Shown: positions 26,838 through 36,151, counted from the first letter of the stretch. The stretch is 64,000 bases of DNA from Streptomyces sp. SAI-127 (GCF_029894425.1 NZ_JARXYJ010000003.1:62001-126000), one strand, 5' to 3'. The notes: a model not told the origin generated them from the sequence alone. Numbers and translations: made by a program.

Positions 26838-27083
26838 GTGCCACGGTCCGTATCCACACCGGCAGGGGCCACGACACTGACAGCGACCTCTACATGGACC
26901 GCCACAACGAGGCGTGGGACAACCACTCCGACACCGCCACCCTGCGCAACGACCACGACCGCTTCATCGACGAGTCCTGGGGCCGCCACGGCGGTCGCCA
27001 CCACGGCGGTGGCCACCACAACTGACTGTCTTCCCGCACTTGCGCATGAGGTGATGGCGCAGGTGTGAGGGGATGTGGCCCGT
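26838..27083 (+). pseudogene. partial copy of the lamin-tail gene (C-terminal half)
   Basis: The frame TVRIHTGRGHDTDSDLYMDR to the stop at 27023-27025 is nearly identical to the C-terminal half of the gene at 1839, with a shorter His-rich tail. About 60 bp of 3' flank is also shared, so this is a DNA-level duplication without a start. Confidence 0.8.
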
Positions 27084-27141
27084 AGAGGGTGGGCACATGC
27101 TGTTCCTGCTTGGCCATGTGGTCTGCAGGAACGACGGGCGG

Positions 27142-27283
27142 TATGGCTGAGGTGCAGGAGATGGCCGCTGCTCATGCCGACCTCGCGGCCGAGGGCCGCC
27201 ATGGTGAGCTTCTCCAGGCCGCGTTCGGCGATCATCTCCATGGCGGCGACGAGTACGTGGTCGCGGGGCGGGGCGCTGTTGCG
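27142..27283 (-). pseudogene. TetR-family regulator, N-terminal HTH fragment
   Basis: RDHVLVAAMEMIAERGLEKL then TMAALGREVGMSSGHLL is the DNA-binding helix-turn-helix of a TetR protein. The recognition-helix end and the whole ligand domain are missing. Confidence 0.7.
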
Positions 27284-27293
27284 TCTGCGAGGT

Positions 27294-27797
27294 TCACAGC
27301 TCGGCCACCCGTACCGCGTCGGGCAGGAAGCCCGTCTCGTACGGAGCGGAGCAGTCGGCGTACAGCGTCGCCACCACGGCACCGCACGCCGCGCACACCT
27401 CGTTGGGCCCTTCGCGGCCCGGCGGACCGCAGCACCCGATCTCCTGGAAGGCGGGGTTGGCGGACAAGTGGCCGCGGGTGTCCTCGGGGTGGACCACCAG
27501 GGTGCCGCGCGGTCCGCCGGAGATCAGGAAGCCCTCCCCGTCGGGGTCGCCGAGGCAGGAGTGGCCCGGGTTGGCGGCATCGCACCACTCGGGATCGGGA
27601 TGCGGCACATACGGCGCCCCGGAGGGCTCCGGGTCCACCGCGTACGTCCCGCGCGGCACCGTCGGCGGGGCGTGCCGGGAGCCGTCGGGTCCCTTTCGTC
27701 CGTCGAACTCCGGGCGGGGCGGCAATTCCGGCAGGAGCCGCAGCGGCTCGGTCAGGCGGCTTCCGCAGGCGGCACAGGTCAGCACGTTCACCCCCAC
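27294..27797 (-). CDS. hypothetical protein with Cys-pair motifs
   Basis: 167 residues. Two CxxC pairs at the ends (LTCAACGSRL near the N-terminus; EVCAACGAVVATLYADC near the C-terminus) and a CC in EIGCCGPPG suggest a structural zinc site. The middle is Pro/Gly-rich (WCDAANPGHSCLGDPDG). I recognise no catalytic motif; the layout resembles conserved Streptomyces hypothetical proteins. Starts at GTG 27797 or 27785 are both possible. Confidence 0.65.
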   Translation of the reverse strand: MGVNVLTCAACGSRLTEPLRLLPELPPRPEFDGRKGPDGSRHAPPTVPRGTYAVDPEPSGAPYVPHPDPEWCDAANPGHSCLGDPDGEGFLISGGPRGTLVVHPEDTRGHLSANPAFQEIGCCGPPGREGPNEVCAACGAVVATLYADCSAPYETGFLPDAVRVAEL

Positions 27798-27959
27798 GTT
27801 CTACCTGACCGTCGCCCTGGGCTGCTGCTGAGTAATGCAGTGGATGCCACCCCCTTCTGTCCCTCTGCGAGTCAGCAACAGGCCGTATCAGCCGCACTTC
27901 CGGAGGCCCGGCAGAAGCGCCGGGCCGATCCGGGGTGCGGTCCGGGGTCCCGGAGCCAG

Positions 27960-28898
27960 CTATGCCGCGCTCGGCGGGGTTGACTGGAAGTGGCGCCGGC
28001 GCGCGCGGAGGAAGGGCACCGTGCTGCTGAGCAGGACCAGGGCCAGGACAACCACGCCCGCGGGGGTGAGCTGGACCGTCACCTGCAGCGTGGTGGGCAG
28101 CACGGCCACCGCCACTCCCGCGACGGTCAACCGGTTACGCGTGCCGAAGAGCAGGGCGATCGCGAGGACCCCGGCCCACAGGACCCCGGCCCACAGCGGG
28201 CCGATGGCGCTGAGAACGCCCATAAAGGGGTAGTACAGGTCGACGAGCTGCACGCCCGACACCAGGACGGCCGCCAGGGCGGTGGTTGCCGTGATCGTGC
28301 GGCGTTGGGACAGGGAGGGGCCGAGCAGATCCCTGGGTGCGGCGAGGACGATGGCGCCGGTGAGCAGCGGCACGGCCAGTCGGATCACTGCGATCGAGGG
28401 GGTGCCGTGGAAGCCGGAGGAGGAGAACGCGGCCAGCAGGACGTCGGCCAGGCACAGCACCATCGCCGGCACGACCAGTGCACGGGCCACGGTCCAGCGC
28501 CCGGTCCAGACAGCCGCGAGCGCCGCCAGCCAGAGCAGCGGCGTGAGGCCCGTGTTGGCCAGGCTCATCACATTCGGCGAGGACGCCGGCGAGGTCCGGA
28601 CGTCGGGGGCGAAGAGCCACAACAGGCCCGCCACGAAGCTACCCGTCGCCACGGCGACAGCCAGCGGGGCCGCCTGCGCCAGGACCTGACCCGCCATCCG
28701 GTCGGAGCCCAGGCCGGTGCGCCGCCGCAGGCCATGGCCGGCGACATCGAGCGCCTCGCGCAGCCGGCCGAGCGGGCCGGCATCCTGCGTCGCCTCGGTA
28801 TAGATCGCGGTCAACTCGGCTTCGTGCTCAGCGCGGTAGGCGGCCGGATGGAGGCGCAGCGCCCAGCGGAACGCGAGTGAGCTGTGTTGCTGCGTCAT
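27960..28898 (-). CDS. membrane protein in operon with PadR regulator
   Basis: 312 residues. A cytosolic N-terminus with RWALRLHPAAYRAEHEAELT, the HAAS-like helical start often encoded next to PadR regulators, is followed by seven or eight membrane helices. Its ATG overlaps the PadR stop (ATGA, 28895-28898), so translation is coupled. By analogy with PadR-HAAS pairs it is probably the regulated membrane partner; no transport signature is visible. Confidence 0.75.
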   Translation of the reverse strand: MTQQHSSLAFRWALRLHPAAYRAEHEAELTAIYTEATQDAGPLGRLREALDVAGHGLRRRTGLGSDRMAGQVLAQAAPLAVAVATGSFVAGLLWLFAPDVRTSPASSPNVMSLANTGLTPLLWLAALAAVWTGRWTVARALVVPAMVLCLADVLLAAFSSSGFHGTPSIAVIRLAVPLLTGAIVLAAPRDLLGPSLSQRRTITATTALAAVLVSGVQLVDLYYPFMGVLSAIGPLWAGVLWAGVLAIALLFGTRNRLTVAGVAVAVLPTTLQVTVQLTPAGVVVLALVLLSSTVPFLRARRRHFQSTPPSAA

Positions 28899-29251
28899 GC
28901 CAGGGCCCCCTTCGGGCGGATGGCGTGGGCGCGACGGGCGGCCAGTCGACGCTCCGCCTCGGCGACGACGGCACGCAGCCGCTCCGTCTCGGCGGCCAGC
29001 ACGTCTTGGCCGGCCTCGGCGAGGGCGTAGACCTTGCGCGCCCGACCGTCCACGACCTCCTCGCGCTCGACTCGGATCAGGCCCTGTTGGACCAGCCGGT
29101 CCAGCGCGCCGTAGAGAGTACCGGTGCGCATCCGCACACGGCCCTGGGAGATCGCGTCGATCTCCTGAATCAGTCCATAGCCGTGCCTCGGCTCGTCGGC
29201 CAGGGCAGTGAGCAGGAGCAGCGTCGGCTCCTGAAGCGGTCGCTCATTCAT
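28895..29251 (-). CDS. PadR-family transcriptional regulator
   Basis: 118 residues from ATG 29251. The winged helix-turn-helix is visible: LLLLTALADEPRHGYGLIQE, RVRMRTGTLYGALDRLVQQG and the wing LIRVEREEVVDGRARKVY. A C-terminal helix mediates dimerisation. PadR proteins repress their own operon and adjacent membrane-protein genes. It overlaps the downstream membrane-protein gene by four bases. A TATATATA sequence at 29258-29266 close to the start may be part of its own promoter or operator. Confidence 0.9.
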   Translation of the reverse strand: MNERPLQEPTLLLLTALADEPRHGYGLIQEIDAISQGRVRMRTGTLYGALDRLVQQGLIRVEREEVVDGRARKVYALAEAGQDVLAAETERLRAVVAEAERRLAARRAHAIRPKGALA

Positions 29252-29317
29252 GCCGCCTATATATATCAGTGACCGGCATATGTTGTCGATCGACTCATCG
29301 TTCTGCCGCCCGGAAGC

Positions 29318-29852
29318 CCGATCCGCTGCCTGAGGGCCTGGCCGCTGTGGCGGCGGCGCGTCGGCGGGCTGATATCGCCCAGTACCCGATCGCACAGATG
29401 GTCGCTGGCGGGCTGCACCCCAGCGCCGAATTTGTCGCCTAGCGGCCGCGGCGGGGTCCGGCTGGACTGGGAGGAAGGCCAGGGCTGGTACCTGACCGGG
29501 TTCGCTCCCCATGACGTGCTGCTCTACACCGCTATCACGGTGCTGCGCACCCTCATGGCGGCCCCCCGAGACGGTCGCCGACGGTGCCGAGCATCTGGTC
29601 CGCCACCGGCGGCTGCCCGACCAGGAGTTCCGGATGGAGTGGACCGGCGCCCGGGAGGTACGGGCTGCCGCCATCGACGTCCGCCGCACCCGCCCCGGTC
29701 TGGGGCCCGCCATGCCCGGCCGGGACCACGGCTCCGGTACAAGGGAGGGTGTGCAGCTGACGATAGACACGCAGACCGATACCTATGAACAGGCGATCGC
29801 GGCGGTGCAGGCGGCCTACGGCCTCAACCCCGCCGCCGTGGCGAGCAGTTGA
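29318..29852 (+). pseudogene. decayed hypothetical gene(s), three frames
   Basis: Protein-like stretches occur in successive frames: RRRADIAQYPIAQMVAGGLH to a stop at 29442, then GWYLTGFAPHDVLLYTAITV, then EHLVRHRRLPDQEFRMEW. After these a possible second start at GTG 29751 gives LTIDTQTDTYEQAIAAVQAA before truncation. They look like one broken gene and the 5' end of a second, of a type seen in Streptomyces mobile DNA; functions unknown. Confidence 0.45.
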
Positions 29853-29909
29853 CCAGATGCCCCCGCGGCGGTGCCGCGGCCGGGTCCGGAGAGCCTGAGC
29901 GGCCCTCGC

Positions 29910-30309
29910 CTCCTGGCTGCTCGACTCCGCGGAGACGGGAACCACCGGCGCGTACAACACTGTCGGCCCTGTCGTTGCGTTCGAAGAGTGGATCGAGCTG
30001 TCCCGCGCCGCCGGCGGGCACACCGGTCGGGTGGTCACCGCCGCATCGGCGTGGCTGCTCGCCCACGGCGTGGCCCAGTACATGGGGTCCGAATCGCTGG
30101 CGATGCGGCTGGTTGAGCCGGGCTTGGAGGGGTGGTCGGCCCGGGACGGGGCCTCGGCGCAAGCCGCGGGGCTGCGTCACCGGTCCCGGTCGGAGATGCT
30201 GGCCGACACGCTGCGCTGGGAACGCGAGCAGGGGTTGGACCGGGAGAGGCGCGCAGGCCTCAGCGCGCAGCGCGAGCGCGAGTTGCTCGACGCCCTAGGA
30301 CGGGCATGA
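29910..30309 (+). pseudogene. NAD-dependent epimerase/reductase, C-terminal fragment
   Basis: The frame carries [35 protein letters not shown] and [16 protein letters not shown], the C-terminal part of actinomycete NAD-dependent epimerase/dehydratase proteins. The Rossmann domain is missing. An IS5 element is inserted a few bases after its stop codon. Confidence 0.65.
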
Positions 30310-30372
30310 GCAATAAGGGCTCGTAACACGATCTTGTGATTCGTCGCTGGCGAGCGTGTCCGGTGTGTCGAT

Positions 30373-31184
30373 TTGGCTGTTCGTGAAGGTGTGAGCAACA
30401 GGCCGTGGATCGTGGACGATGCGTTGTGGGCGGTGATCGAGCCGCTGCTGCCGAAGTGGCCGGAGCGGTCGCCGGGGCCGCGTCCGGTGGACGACCGGCG
30501 GTGCCTGCAGGGCATCTTGTTCGTGCTGTACACCGGAATTACGTGGCAGCAGCTGCCCCTGGAGCTGGGCTTCGGCTCGGGGCAGACCTGCTGGCGGCGG
30601 CTGGGCCGGTGGCACGAGGCCGGCGTCTTCGAGAAGCTGCACCGGATACTGCTGGCCGATTTGAACGCGGCCGGCCAGATCGACTGGTCGGGCGCCTGCG
30701 TGGACGCCTCCCATGTGAAGGCGAAAAAGGGGGCGAGGCGACCGGACCGTCCCCGGTCGACCGGGGCAAGACCGGCAGTAAGCACCACCTGATCTGCGAC
30801 GGACGCGGCACCCCGTTCGCGGTCATCACCACCGCGGCCAACGTCAATGACGTCACTCAGATGCTCGCCCTGGTCGACGGCATCCCGCCAGTAGCCGGCC
30901 GCATGGGGCGTCCTCGCGCGCGCCACGATGCCCTGCTGGGCGACAAGGGCTACGACAGCAACCCCAACCGCCGGGAGCTGCGCAAGCGCCGAATCCTGCC
31001 GGTCATCTGCCGCAAGGGCAGCCCCAACATCGAGGGCCTGGGCAAGCTCCGCTACGTCGTCGAGCAGACCTTCGCCCTGCTGCACCAGTTCAAGCGCCTC
31101 GCAATCCGCTGGGACCGACGCCTCGACCTGCACGACGCCCTCGTCTCACTCGCCTGCGGACTCATCTGCTGGAGAAGACTCTGA
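30373..31184 (+). CDS. IS5-family (IS427 group) transposase, two overlapping frames
   Basis: Frame 1 (30373-30792) begins WIVDDALWAVIEPLLPKWP and includes the first DDE Asp at CVDASHVKAKKG. The remaining catalytic region (GKTGSKHHLICD, LLGDKGYDSN with the second Asp, and KLRYVVEQTFALLHQFKRL with the Glu) is in the -1 frame, ending at 31184. The switch falls in AAAAAGGGGGC at 30724-30734, a plausible slippery run, so production of the full transposase by programmed -1 frameshifting, as known for this group, is likely. A start near 30391 (GTG, VSNRPW) is an alternative. Confidence 0.85.
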
Positions 31185-31229
31185 TGACGGCGTGCGCGAT
31201 CAGGCTGAGCCCTCCTACGCTGATCAGCT

Positions 31230-31571
31230 GTGACTGACACACCTCAACTCTGGCTCAACAGCGGGCTCCGCGCTTTTGAGATAGTCCACTGCCGAGTGAC
31301 AGGGCATCGAGGACGATTCGGCGTGGAAGTCGAGGTGGTCGCTCCAGCATCCGCTGTTCCGGCCTTCATCGACTTCGTGAACCTCACCGACAGCCTGGAA
31401 CACCCACGCCCAGAGGACTTCCCACCGATCGGGAGCATGCTCGATGCCGTCGCGCTCGACTTCATGCCTTGGGGTGAGCTGCGCTTGACGGCTCGTCCAT
31501 CGTCACTGGCATCTCAGCGGCTGCCGGATTCGCCCGCACAAGAGAACGAACTGCCTCGGGCAATCCCCTGA
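31230..31571 (+). CDS. passenger gene inside IS5 element (113 aa)
   Basis: GTG at 31230, 113 residues, within the inverted repeats of the IS. Strands and an acidic middle (FGVEVEVVAPASAVPAFIDF, SMLDAVALDFMPWGELRL) suggest a small beta-barrel; similar stand-alone hypothetical proteins exist in Streptomyces chromosomes, but I know of no function. It is not a transposition gene. It was probably captured by the element. Confidence 0.6.
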   Translation: MTDTPQLWLNSGLRAFEIVHCRVTGHRGRFGVEVEVVAPASAVPAFIDFVNLTDSLEHPRPEDFPPIGSMLDAVALDFMPWGELRLTARPSSLASQRLPDSPAQENELPRAIP

Positions 31572-31618
31572 CGTCTGCTGAACCATCTGCTAGCCCAAGA
31601 TCGTGTTACGAGCTCTAA

Positions 31619-32134
31619 GTGGCCTGAGAAACCCGTTGGGATGCAGGGCTCCTTTCGCGCTTTCCGGAGTCTATCGACGGGGCGGCAGAAATTTGTACTC
31701 GCTCAGGAGGGAATGCAGCGCTCACAGACACACTTTGGCTGCACTCTCACTACCTTCTCGCGTACTTCTGACGTCTCTGTGCCAACAAAACCGCAGGTCA
31801 AAAGTGATATCGTGTGACTCCGGTCACTTTATAGCGGAAGCGCAGCGCTCGTTCTTCCGCGCCCTCACATTCCGGCCTACCCAGAAGGGTGAGTTCTAGT
31901 GAGTTCCGGTAAGTTCCAGTGAGTTTCGCCGAGTCTCGCCGGGCTCGAAATCGTCCCTTGAGGCAGCGGGGAAGATAGGTGCCGGCCTGAGCCGAAGCGC
32001 GATATCTGTCACAGTGTTCGACGTCCCGGACGGCATCGTGGGGGAGGACCACCACAGTGGGACGCCGGACTGGTCGTCGAGGGCTTGGCGGGTTCCGGGG
32101 TCGGGTCGGCGGACTTGGCTGGTCCTGCCGAACC
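31619..32134. other. gap with 10-bp tandem repeats
   Basis: No gene recognised. Locally lower GC. It holds a run of four 10-bp units at 31889-31928 and lies between the IS and the 3' end of the caspase-NACHT-WD40 gene. Confidence 0.5.
31889..31928. repeat. four 10-bp direct repeats
   Basis: GTGAGTTCTA, GTGAGTTCCG, GTAAGTTCCA and GTGAGTTTCG in tandem. The unit length is close to one DNA turn, which would place bound proteins on one face of the helix. Confidence 0.7.
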
Positions 32135-35100
32135 CTACCGACGCTTGTAAAGCACTAGGCGCGAAGTCGTAGCGACGATTAGTGAGTGGTCAGTTGCCCA
32201 GGCAACGGCGAGACCGTGAGACGGCATGTGGTGAGCCTGGACGTCGCTGTGGCCGGTTATCAAGTCCCACATCCGCATCGTGCCGTCATCGCTGCCGGTG
32301 ACGGCGATGGGTGTGCCGTTGAGGACCGTGCACGCCACCGTATACACCACATAGGTGTGGCCGGTGAGGGGTTCGCCGATCTGTCGGCCCGCGGCCAGGT
32401 CCCACACCCGCACCGTGCCGTCCCGGCCGCCGGTGCCGGCGACTGGCGTCCCGTCGAGGGCCGTGCAGGCCACCGCACACACCGTGCCGCTGTGGCCGGT
32501 GAGGGGTTCGCCGATCTGCCGACCCGCGGCCAGGTCCCACACCCGCATCGTGCCGTCATCGCTGCCGGTGACGGCGATGGGTGTGCCGTTGAGGGCCGTG
32601 CACGCCACCGCATGCACCGCATCGGTGTGGCCGGTGAGGGGTTCGCCGATCTGTCGGCCCGCGTCCAGGTCCCACACCCGCACCGTGCCGTCCCAACTGC
32701 CGGTGACGGCGATGGGTGTGCCGTCGAGGGCCGTGCAGGCCACCGCATTCACCGGGCGGGTGTGGCCGGTGAGGGGTTCGCCGATCTGTCGGCCCGCGTC
32801 CAGGTCCCACACCCGCACCGTGCGGTCGTGGCTGCCGGTGACGGCGACCGGCGTCCCGTCGAGAACGGTGCACGCCACCGCACACACCGTGCCGGTGTGG
32901 CCGGTGAGGGGTTCGCCGATCTGTCGGCCCGCGTCCAGGTCCCACACCCGCACCGTGAGGTCGGTGCTGCCGGTGACGGCAACGGGCGTCCCGTCGAGAA
33001 CGGTGCACGCCACCGCACACACCTCGCTGGTGTGGCCGATGAGGGGCTCACCGATGATCACGCCCCAGCTGCCGATGGCCAGGTCCCACATCCGCACTGT
33101 GCCGTCATCGCTGCCGGTGACGGCGATGGGTGTGCCGTCGAGGGCCGTGCAGGCCAGCGCATACACGGTGCCGCTGTGGCCGGTGAAAGGTTCGCCGATC
33201 TGTCGGCCTGCGGCCAGGTCCCACACCCGCACTGTGCCGTCTTCACTGCCGGTGACGGCGATGGGTGTGCCGTCGAGGGCCGTGCAGGCCACCGCATTCA
33301 CCGGGCGGGTGTGGCCGGTGAGGGGTTCGCCGATCTGTCGGCCCGCGTCCAGGTCCCACACCCGCACCGTGCGGTCGTGGCTGCCGGTGACGGCGACCGG
33401 CGTCCCGTCGAGAACGGTGCAGGCCACCGCCCACACCGCATCGGTGTGGCCGGTGAGGGGTTCGCCGATCTGCCTGCCTGCGGCCAGGTCCCACATCCGC
33501 ACTGTGCCGTCATCGCTGCCGGTGACGGCGACCGGCGTGCCGTCGAGGGCCGTGCAGGCCAGCGCATACACCTCGTCGGTGTGGCTGGTGAGGGGTTCGC
33601 CGATCTGTCGGCCCGCGGTCAGGTCCCACACCCGCACTGTGCCGTCGTTGCTGCCGGTGACGGCGATGGGTATGCCGTTGAGGTCCGTGCAGTTCACCGC
33701 ATTGACCCCATCGGTGTGGCCGAAGATGGTGTCGCGGAGGGCTGGGTGGGAGACCCCGCCGATGGCCCAGCGTGGTGCCAAGACGCCGGTGGGCATGTTG
33801 TGGACGAGGCGTTGGTGCAGGGTGGTTGCTCCAAGACTGGCGGCGTCAGTGGCAAGAATCTGGCGACGCGAGTCCGGGGTGGCTTCCAGGAGTAGCGGCA
33901 GGCTGGAGCGGTAGATGGCGACGATCTGGCGGGCGGTTTCGCTGCGCGCCCGATGGAGGTGGGGGGTCAGGCTACGGGGATGGGCGTGGACGAGGTAGCC
34001 GTCGTGGTCGAGGAGTTCGTCCAGGCGCCCGGCCATGGCGGCATGAAATGCCAGGTAGTTAAGGGTGTAGGGGTGGGCGCGTGACCAGTCGCGGGTGCCG
34101 TCGGCGTGATAGGGAACGGCCTGGATGAGGACGCTCATGTAGGCGGCGTGGACGTGGGCGGCGTCAGTGCCGTCGCGGAGGTGCTCGACGAGGGCCTGGT
34201 GGTAGAGGCGGTAGGCGGAGCGGTCGGCTTCGGTGGCTTCGACGACGTAGGCGCCGGCGTTGCGGCGCAACCACATCAAGTCGGCGTTGGTGTAGTGCCG
34301 GCCGGAGATTTCGGAGGCCAGCGGGGCCCAGATGTCTTCCCAGGGCAGGCCCTGACCAAGGGCGAAGGCCAGCGGCCGCAGGAGGTCTGTGACACGTTGC
34401 GCATCGTTGCCGAGGCGACGGGTGAGGTCGTTGCGCATGGCCGCCCCGGCATGGCGGGGCAGAGTAGCGCGCCAGTGGGGGGCGGCGGGGTCGTCGACGA
34501 CGGTCTCGGCGGCGGCGAGGGTGCCGGCGGTGATGCGGGCGACGAGGAAGGAGTTGCCAGCTGCTTCACTCACCGCCTGGGCCACTGGTCTAAGGGCGGC
34601 GGGGCAGTGTCGGTAGGGGGAGTTGGGCTGGGCGTCCAGGAGGTTGCGGATGGTGTAGATCTGCAGGGCCCTGGGGTCGGCGTAGCGGGGGTCGTCGAGG
34701 TCGATGACCTGCTCACGGTAGGCAGGCGTGGCGGCGGTCAGGCCGAGGCAGTCCAGGAGATAGGGGCGGGTGCCGAGCAGCAGCCGGATCTGCCCGCTTC
34801 CGTACTGGATCAGTGGTCGCACGATCTGTGAGCAGAGGCTGTCGGGGGTGGCGGCTTCGTCGAGTGCGTCGATCAGGGCGGTGAAGGGCCGCGGGCGCTT
34901 TTGTGCTGCGAGGGCTTGTAGGAATTCGCCCACCGTGTTCACCCTCAGGTCGGCTGCGGCGGCCAGGCCGGCCAGGACTTCGGTGTTGGTCAGGCTCTGT
35001 GCGTAGATGGCGACGTCCACGCTGCCCTCGTCTGGCATCAGGCTCGCGGACAGGTTCAGGGCGCGGGTGGGGACGGTGAGGCGGTGTTCGGGATGGGACA

Positions 35101-36151
35101 GAACGGCGATCATCCCGAGCACGGCCGTCTTGCCCGAGCCCGGCCCGGCGGTGACCACCCGGCAGATACTGCTGCCATTCGCGCGTGGCTCGCGCAGCCA
35201 TGCGGCCAGGTCGGCGAGCACCCGTTGGCGTCCGCTGAACCACCAGTTGCGCAGGCGGGGATCGCTGGAGCCCATGGCCCGCATCAGCAGGCGGGTGGTG
35301 AGCTCGGTGTCGCGACGTTTGGCCTGCGCATCGAACTCCGCCGCGTGCTGGATCGCCAGATCCACACCGGTCAGAGCGCTGTCGCGGCGGGGGTTGGTAA
35401 GGAAGGCGGGTGGTTCACCGCTCAGGCCGACCAACGCGAGGTTGATGCGCTGGTGACCAGGCCGCTCGGGGCTGTTGTTCATGTGCTCGACCAGCGTGGA
35501 CACCGACAGCGTCCGCGGCCCGTGCCCGGCCGTGGCCCAGCTGCTCACCGCATCGGTGAACAGCTGGGGAAACGTCCCGGCTTTGGCCTGCTCGTGGGAC
35601 TGCGCCGAGGAGATGATCACCAAGCCTGAGCCGGTCGCGTTGCGCCACTGCTGGTTGATGCGGTTCAGGGCGGCCGCGGTCATCTCGTTGCCGCCCTGCC
35701 CGGAGTAGCAGGTATCCAGCATCAGCAGCAGCCGCCGCACCGGTGTGTCACGCAGCATCGCCCGCGCCAGCTCCACAGTCGGCAGGCTGGTGTAGGCGGT
35801 GTCCTCAGGATCGGTGTCGGAGGTGTACAGCACATGGTCGCCCCCGTCCTCGAGGACCTCCCCGTGCCCGGACACATACACCGCGACCAGGTCATCCTCA
35901 CGCCGGTCAGCAGACTTGCAAAACGCCCGCAGCTGGTCGGTGAGCTGCCCGCGGGTGGGATCCAGGCCAAGCGCCGTCTGGTGGCGGTATCCCAGCTGAC
36001 CGGTAAACAGCTCGATGACAGCCTCGCGGGCCTGCACCAGACCGGGCCGGTCCCAGGCAGGACACTTCGGATACCGGGAGATCGCGGTGGCGATCAGGAA
36101 ACGGCGCGGACCCTCACCCCCCAGCTGCCCCGGAGTCTCGGTGCTGGTCAT
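32135..36151 (-). CDS. caspase-like protease, NACHT/STAND NTPase, WD40 protein
   Basis: 1,338 residues from ATG 36151, which overlaps the stop of the upstream hydrolase gene (ATGA). Residues about 15-250 are a caspase/peptidase C14 domain with His96 (VYVSGHGE) and Cys148 (LLMLDTCYSGQGG). Residues about 300-700 are a NACHT/STAND-type P-loop NTPase: GPGSGKT at 336-342 and ALIDALDEA (Walker B) at 425-433, then helical sensor regions. Residues about 810-1300 are eleven WD40 repeats of 45 residues, almost identical (VAVTGSDDGTVRVWDL, AGRQIGEPLTGHT), and a degenerate last blade. This architecture belongs to predicted conflict or cell-suicide systems, in which repeats sense a target, the NTPase oligomerises and the protease is the effector. 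Cytosolic. The target is unknown. Confidence 0.92.
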   Translation of the reverse strand: MTSTETPGQLGGEGPRRFLIATAISRYPKCPAWDRPGLVQAREAVIELFTGQLGYRHQTALGLDPTRGQLTDQLRAFCKSADRREDDLVAVYVSGHGEVLEDGGDHVLYTSDTDPEDTAYTSLPTVELARAMLRDTPVRRLLLMLDTCYSGQGGNEMTAAALNRINQQWRNATGSGLVIISSAQSHEQAKAGTFPQLFTDAVSSWATAGHGPRTLSVSTLVEHMNNSPERPGHQRINLALVGLSGEPPAFLTNPRRDSALTGVDLAIQHAAEFDAQAKRRDTELTTRLLMRAMGSSDPRLRNWWFSGRQRVLADLAAWLREPRANGSSICRVVTAGPGSGKTAVLGMIAVLSHPEHRLTVPTRALNLSASLMPDEGSVDVAIYAQSLTNTEVLAGLAAAADLRVNTVGEFLQALAAQKRPRPFTALIDALDEAATPDSLCSQIVRPLIQYGSGQIRLLLGTRPYLLDCLGLTAATPAYREQVIDLDDPRYADPRALQIYTIRNLLDAQPNSPYRHCPAALRPVAQAVSEAAGNSFLVARITAGTLAAAETVVDDPAAPHWRATLPRHAGAAMRNDLTRRLGNDAQRVTDLLRPLAFALGQGLPWEDIWAPLASEISGRHYTNADLMWLRRNAGAYVVEATEADRSAYRLYHQALVEHLRDGTDAAHVHAAYMSVLIQAVPYHADGTRDWSRAHPYTLNYLAFHAAMAGRLDELLDHDGYLVHAHPRSLTPHLHRARSETARQIVAIYRSSLPLLLEATPDSRRQILATDAASLGATTLHQRLVHNMPTGVLAPRWAIGGVSHPALRDTIFGHTDGVNAVNCTDLNGIPIAVTGSNDGTVRVWDLTAGRQIGEPLTSHTDEVYALACTALDGTPVAVTGSDDGTVRMWDLAAGRQIGEPLTGHTDAVWAVACTVLDGTPVAVTGSHDRTVRVWDLDAGRQIGEPLTGHTRPVNAVACTALDGTPIAVTGSEDGTVRVWDLAAGRQIGEPFTGHSGTVYALACTALDGTPIAVTGSDDGTVRMWDLAIGSWGVIIGEPLIGHTSEVCAVACTVLDGTPVAVTGSTDLTVRVWDLDAGRQIGEPLTGHTGTVCAVACTVLDGTPVAVTGSHDRTVRVWDLDAGRQIGEPLTGHTRPVNAVACTALDGTPIAVTGSWDGTVRVWDLDAGRQIGEPLTGHTDAVHAVACTALNGTPIAVTGSDDGTMRVWDLAAGRQIGEPLTGHSGTVCAVACTALDGTPVAGTGGRDGTVRVWDLAAGRQIGEPLTGHTYVVYTVACTVLNGTPIAVTGSDDGTMRMWDLITGHSDVQAHHMPSHGLAVAWATDHSLIVATTSRLVLYKRR
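32250..33740. repeat. WD40-coding tandem repeats, 135-bp unit
   Basis: Eleven 135-bp units on the minus strand with very high identity. A four-unit block is itself duplicated: about 175 bp at 33249-33422 is nearly identical to 32700-32872, offset by four units plus 9 bp from an insertion in one unit. Confidence 0.85.

Larger units (their letters stand above)
30317..31615 (+). mobile_element. complete IS5-family insertion sequence with passenger gene (1,299 bp)
   Basis: The ends GGGCTCGTAACACGATCTTG (30317-30336) and the complement of 31596-31615 match over 20 bp with one difference. The flanking TAA at 30314-30316 and 31616-31618 is a 3-bp target duplication, as expected for the TNA-specific IS427 group of IS5. 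The element holds a two-frame transposase and, unusually, a separate 113-codon gene between transposase and right end. Intact ends and duplication suggest recent insertion. Confidence 0.85.

Noticed and set aside
32250..33740. Possible CRISPR-like array because of regular repeats
   Set aside because: The units are 135 bp without unique spacers and encode WD40 blades on the minus strand.
32186..33895. 569-codon and 519-codon plus-strand frames full of repeats
   Set aside because: They are antisense to the WD40 repeats; their repeats only mirror the 135-bp units of the real gene.
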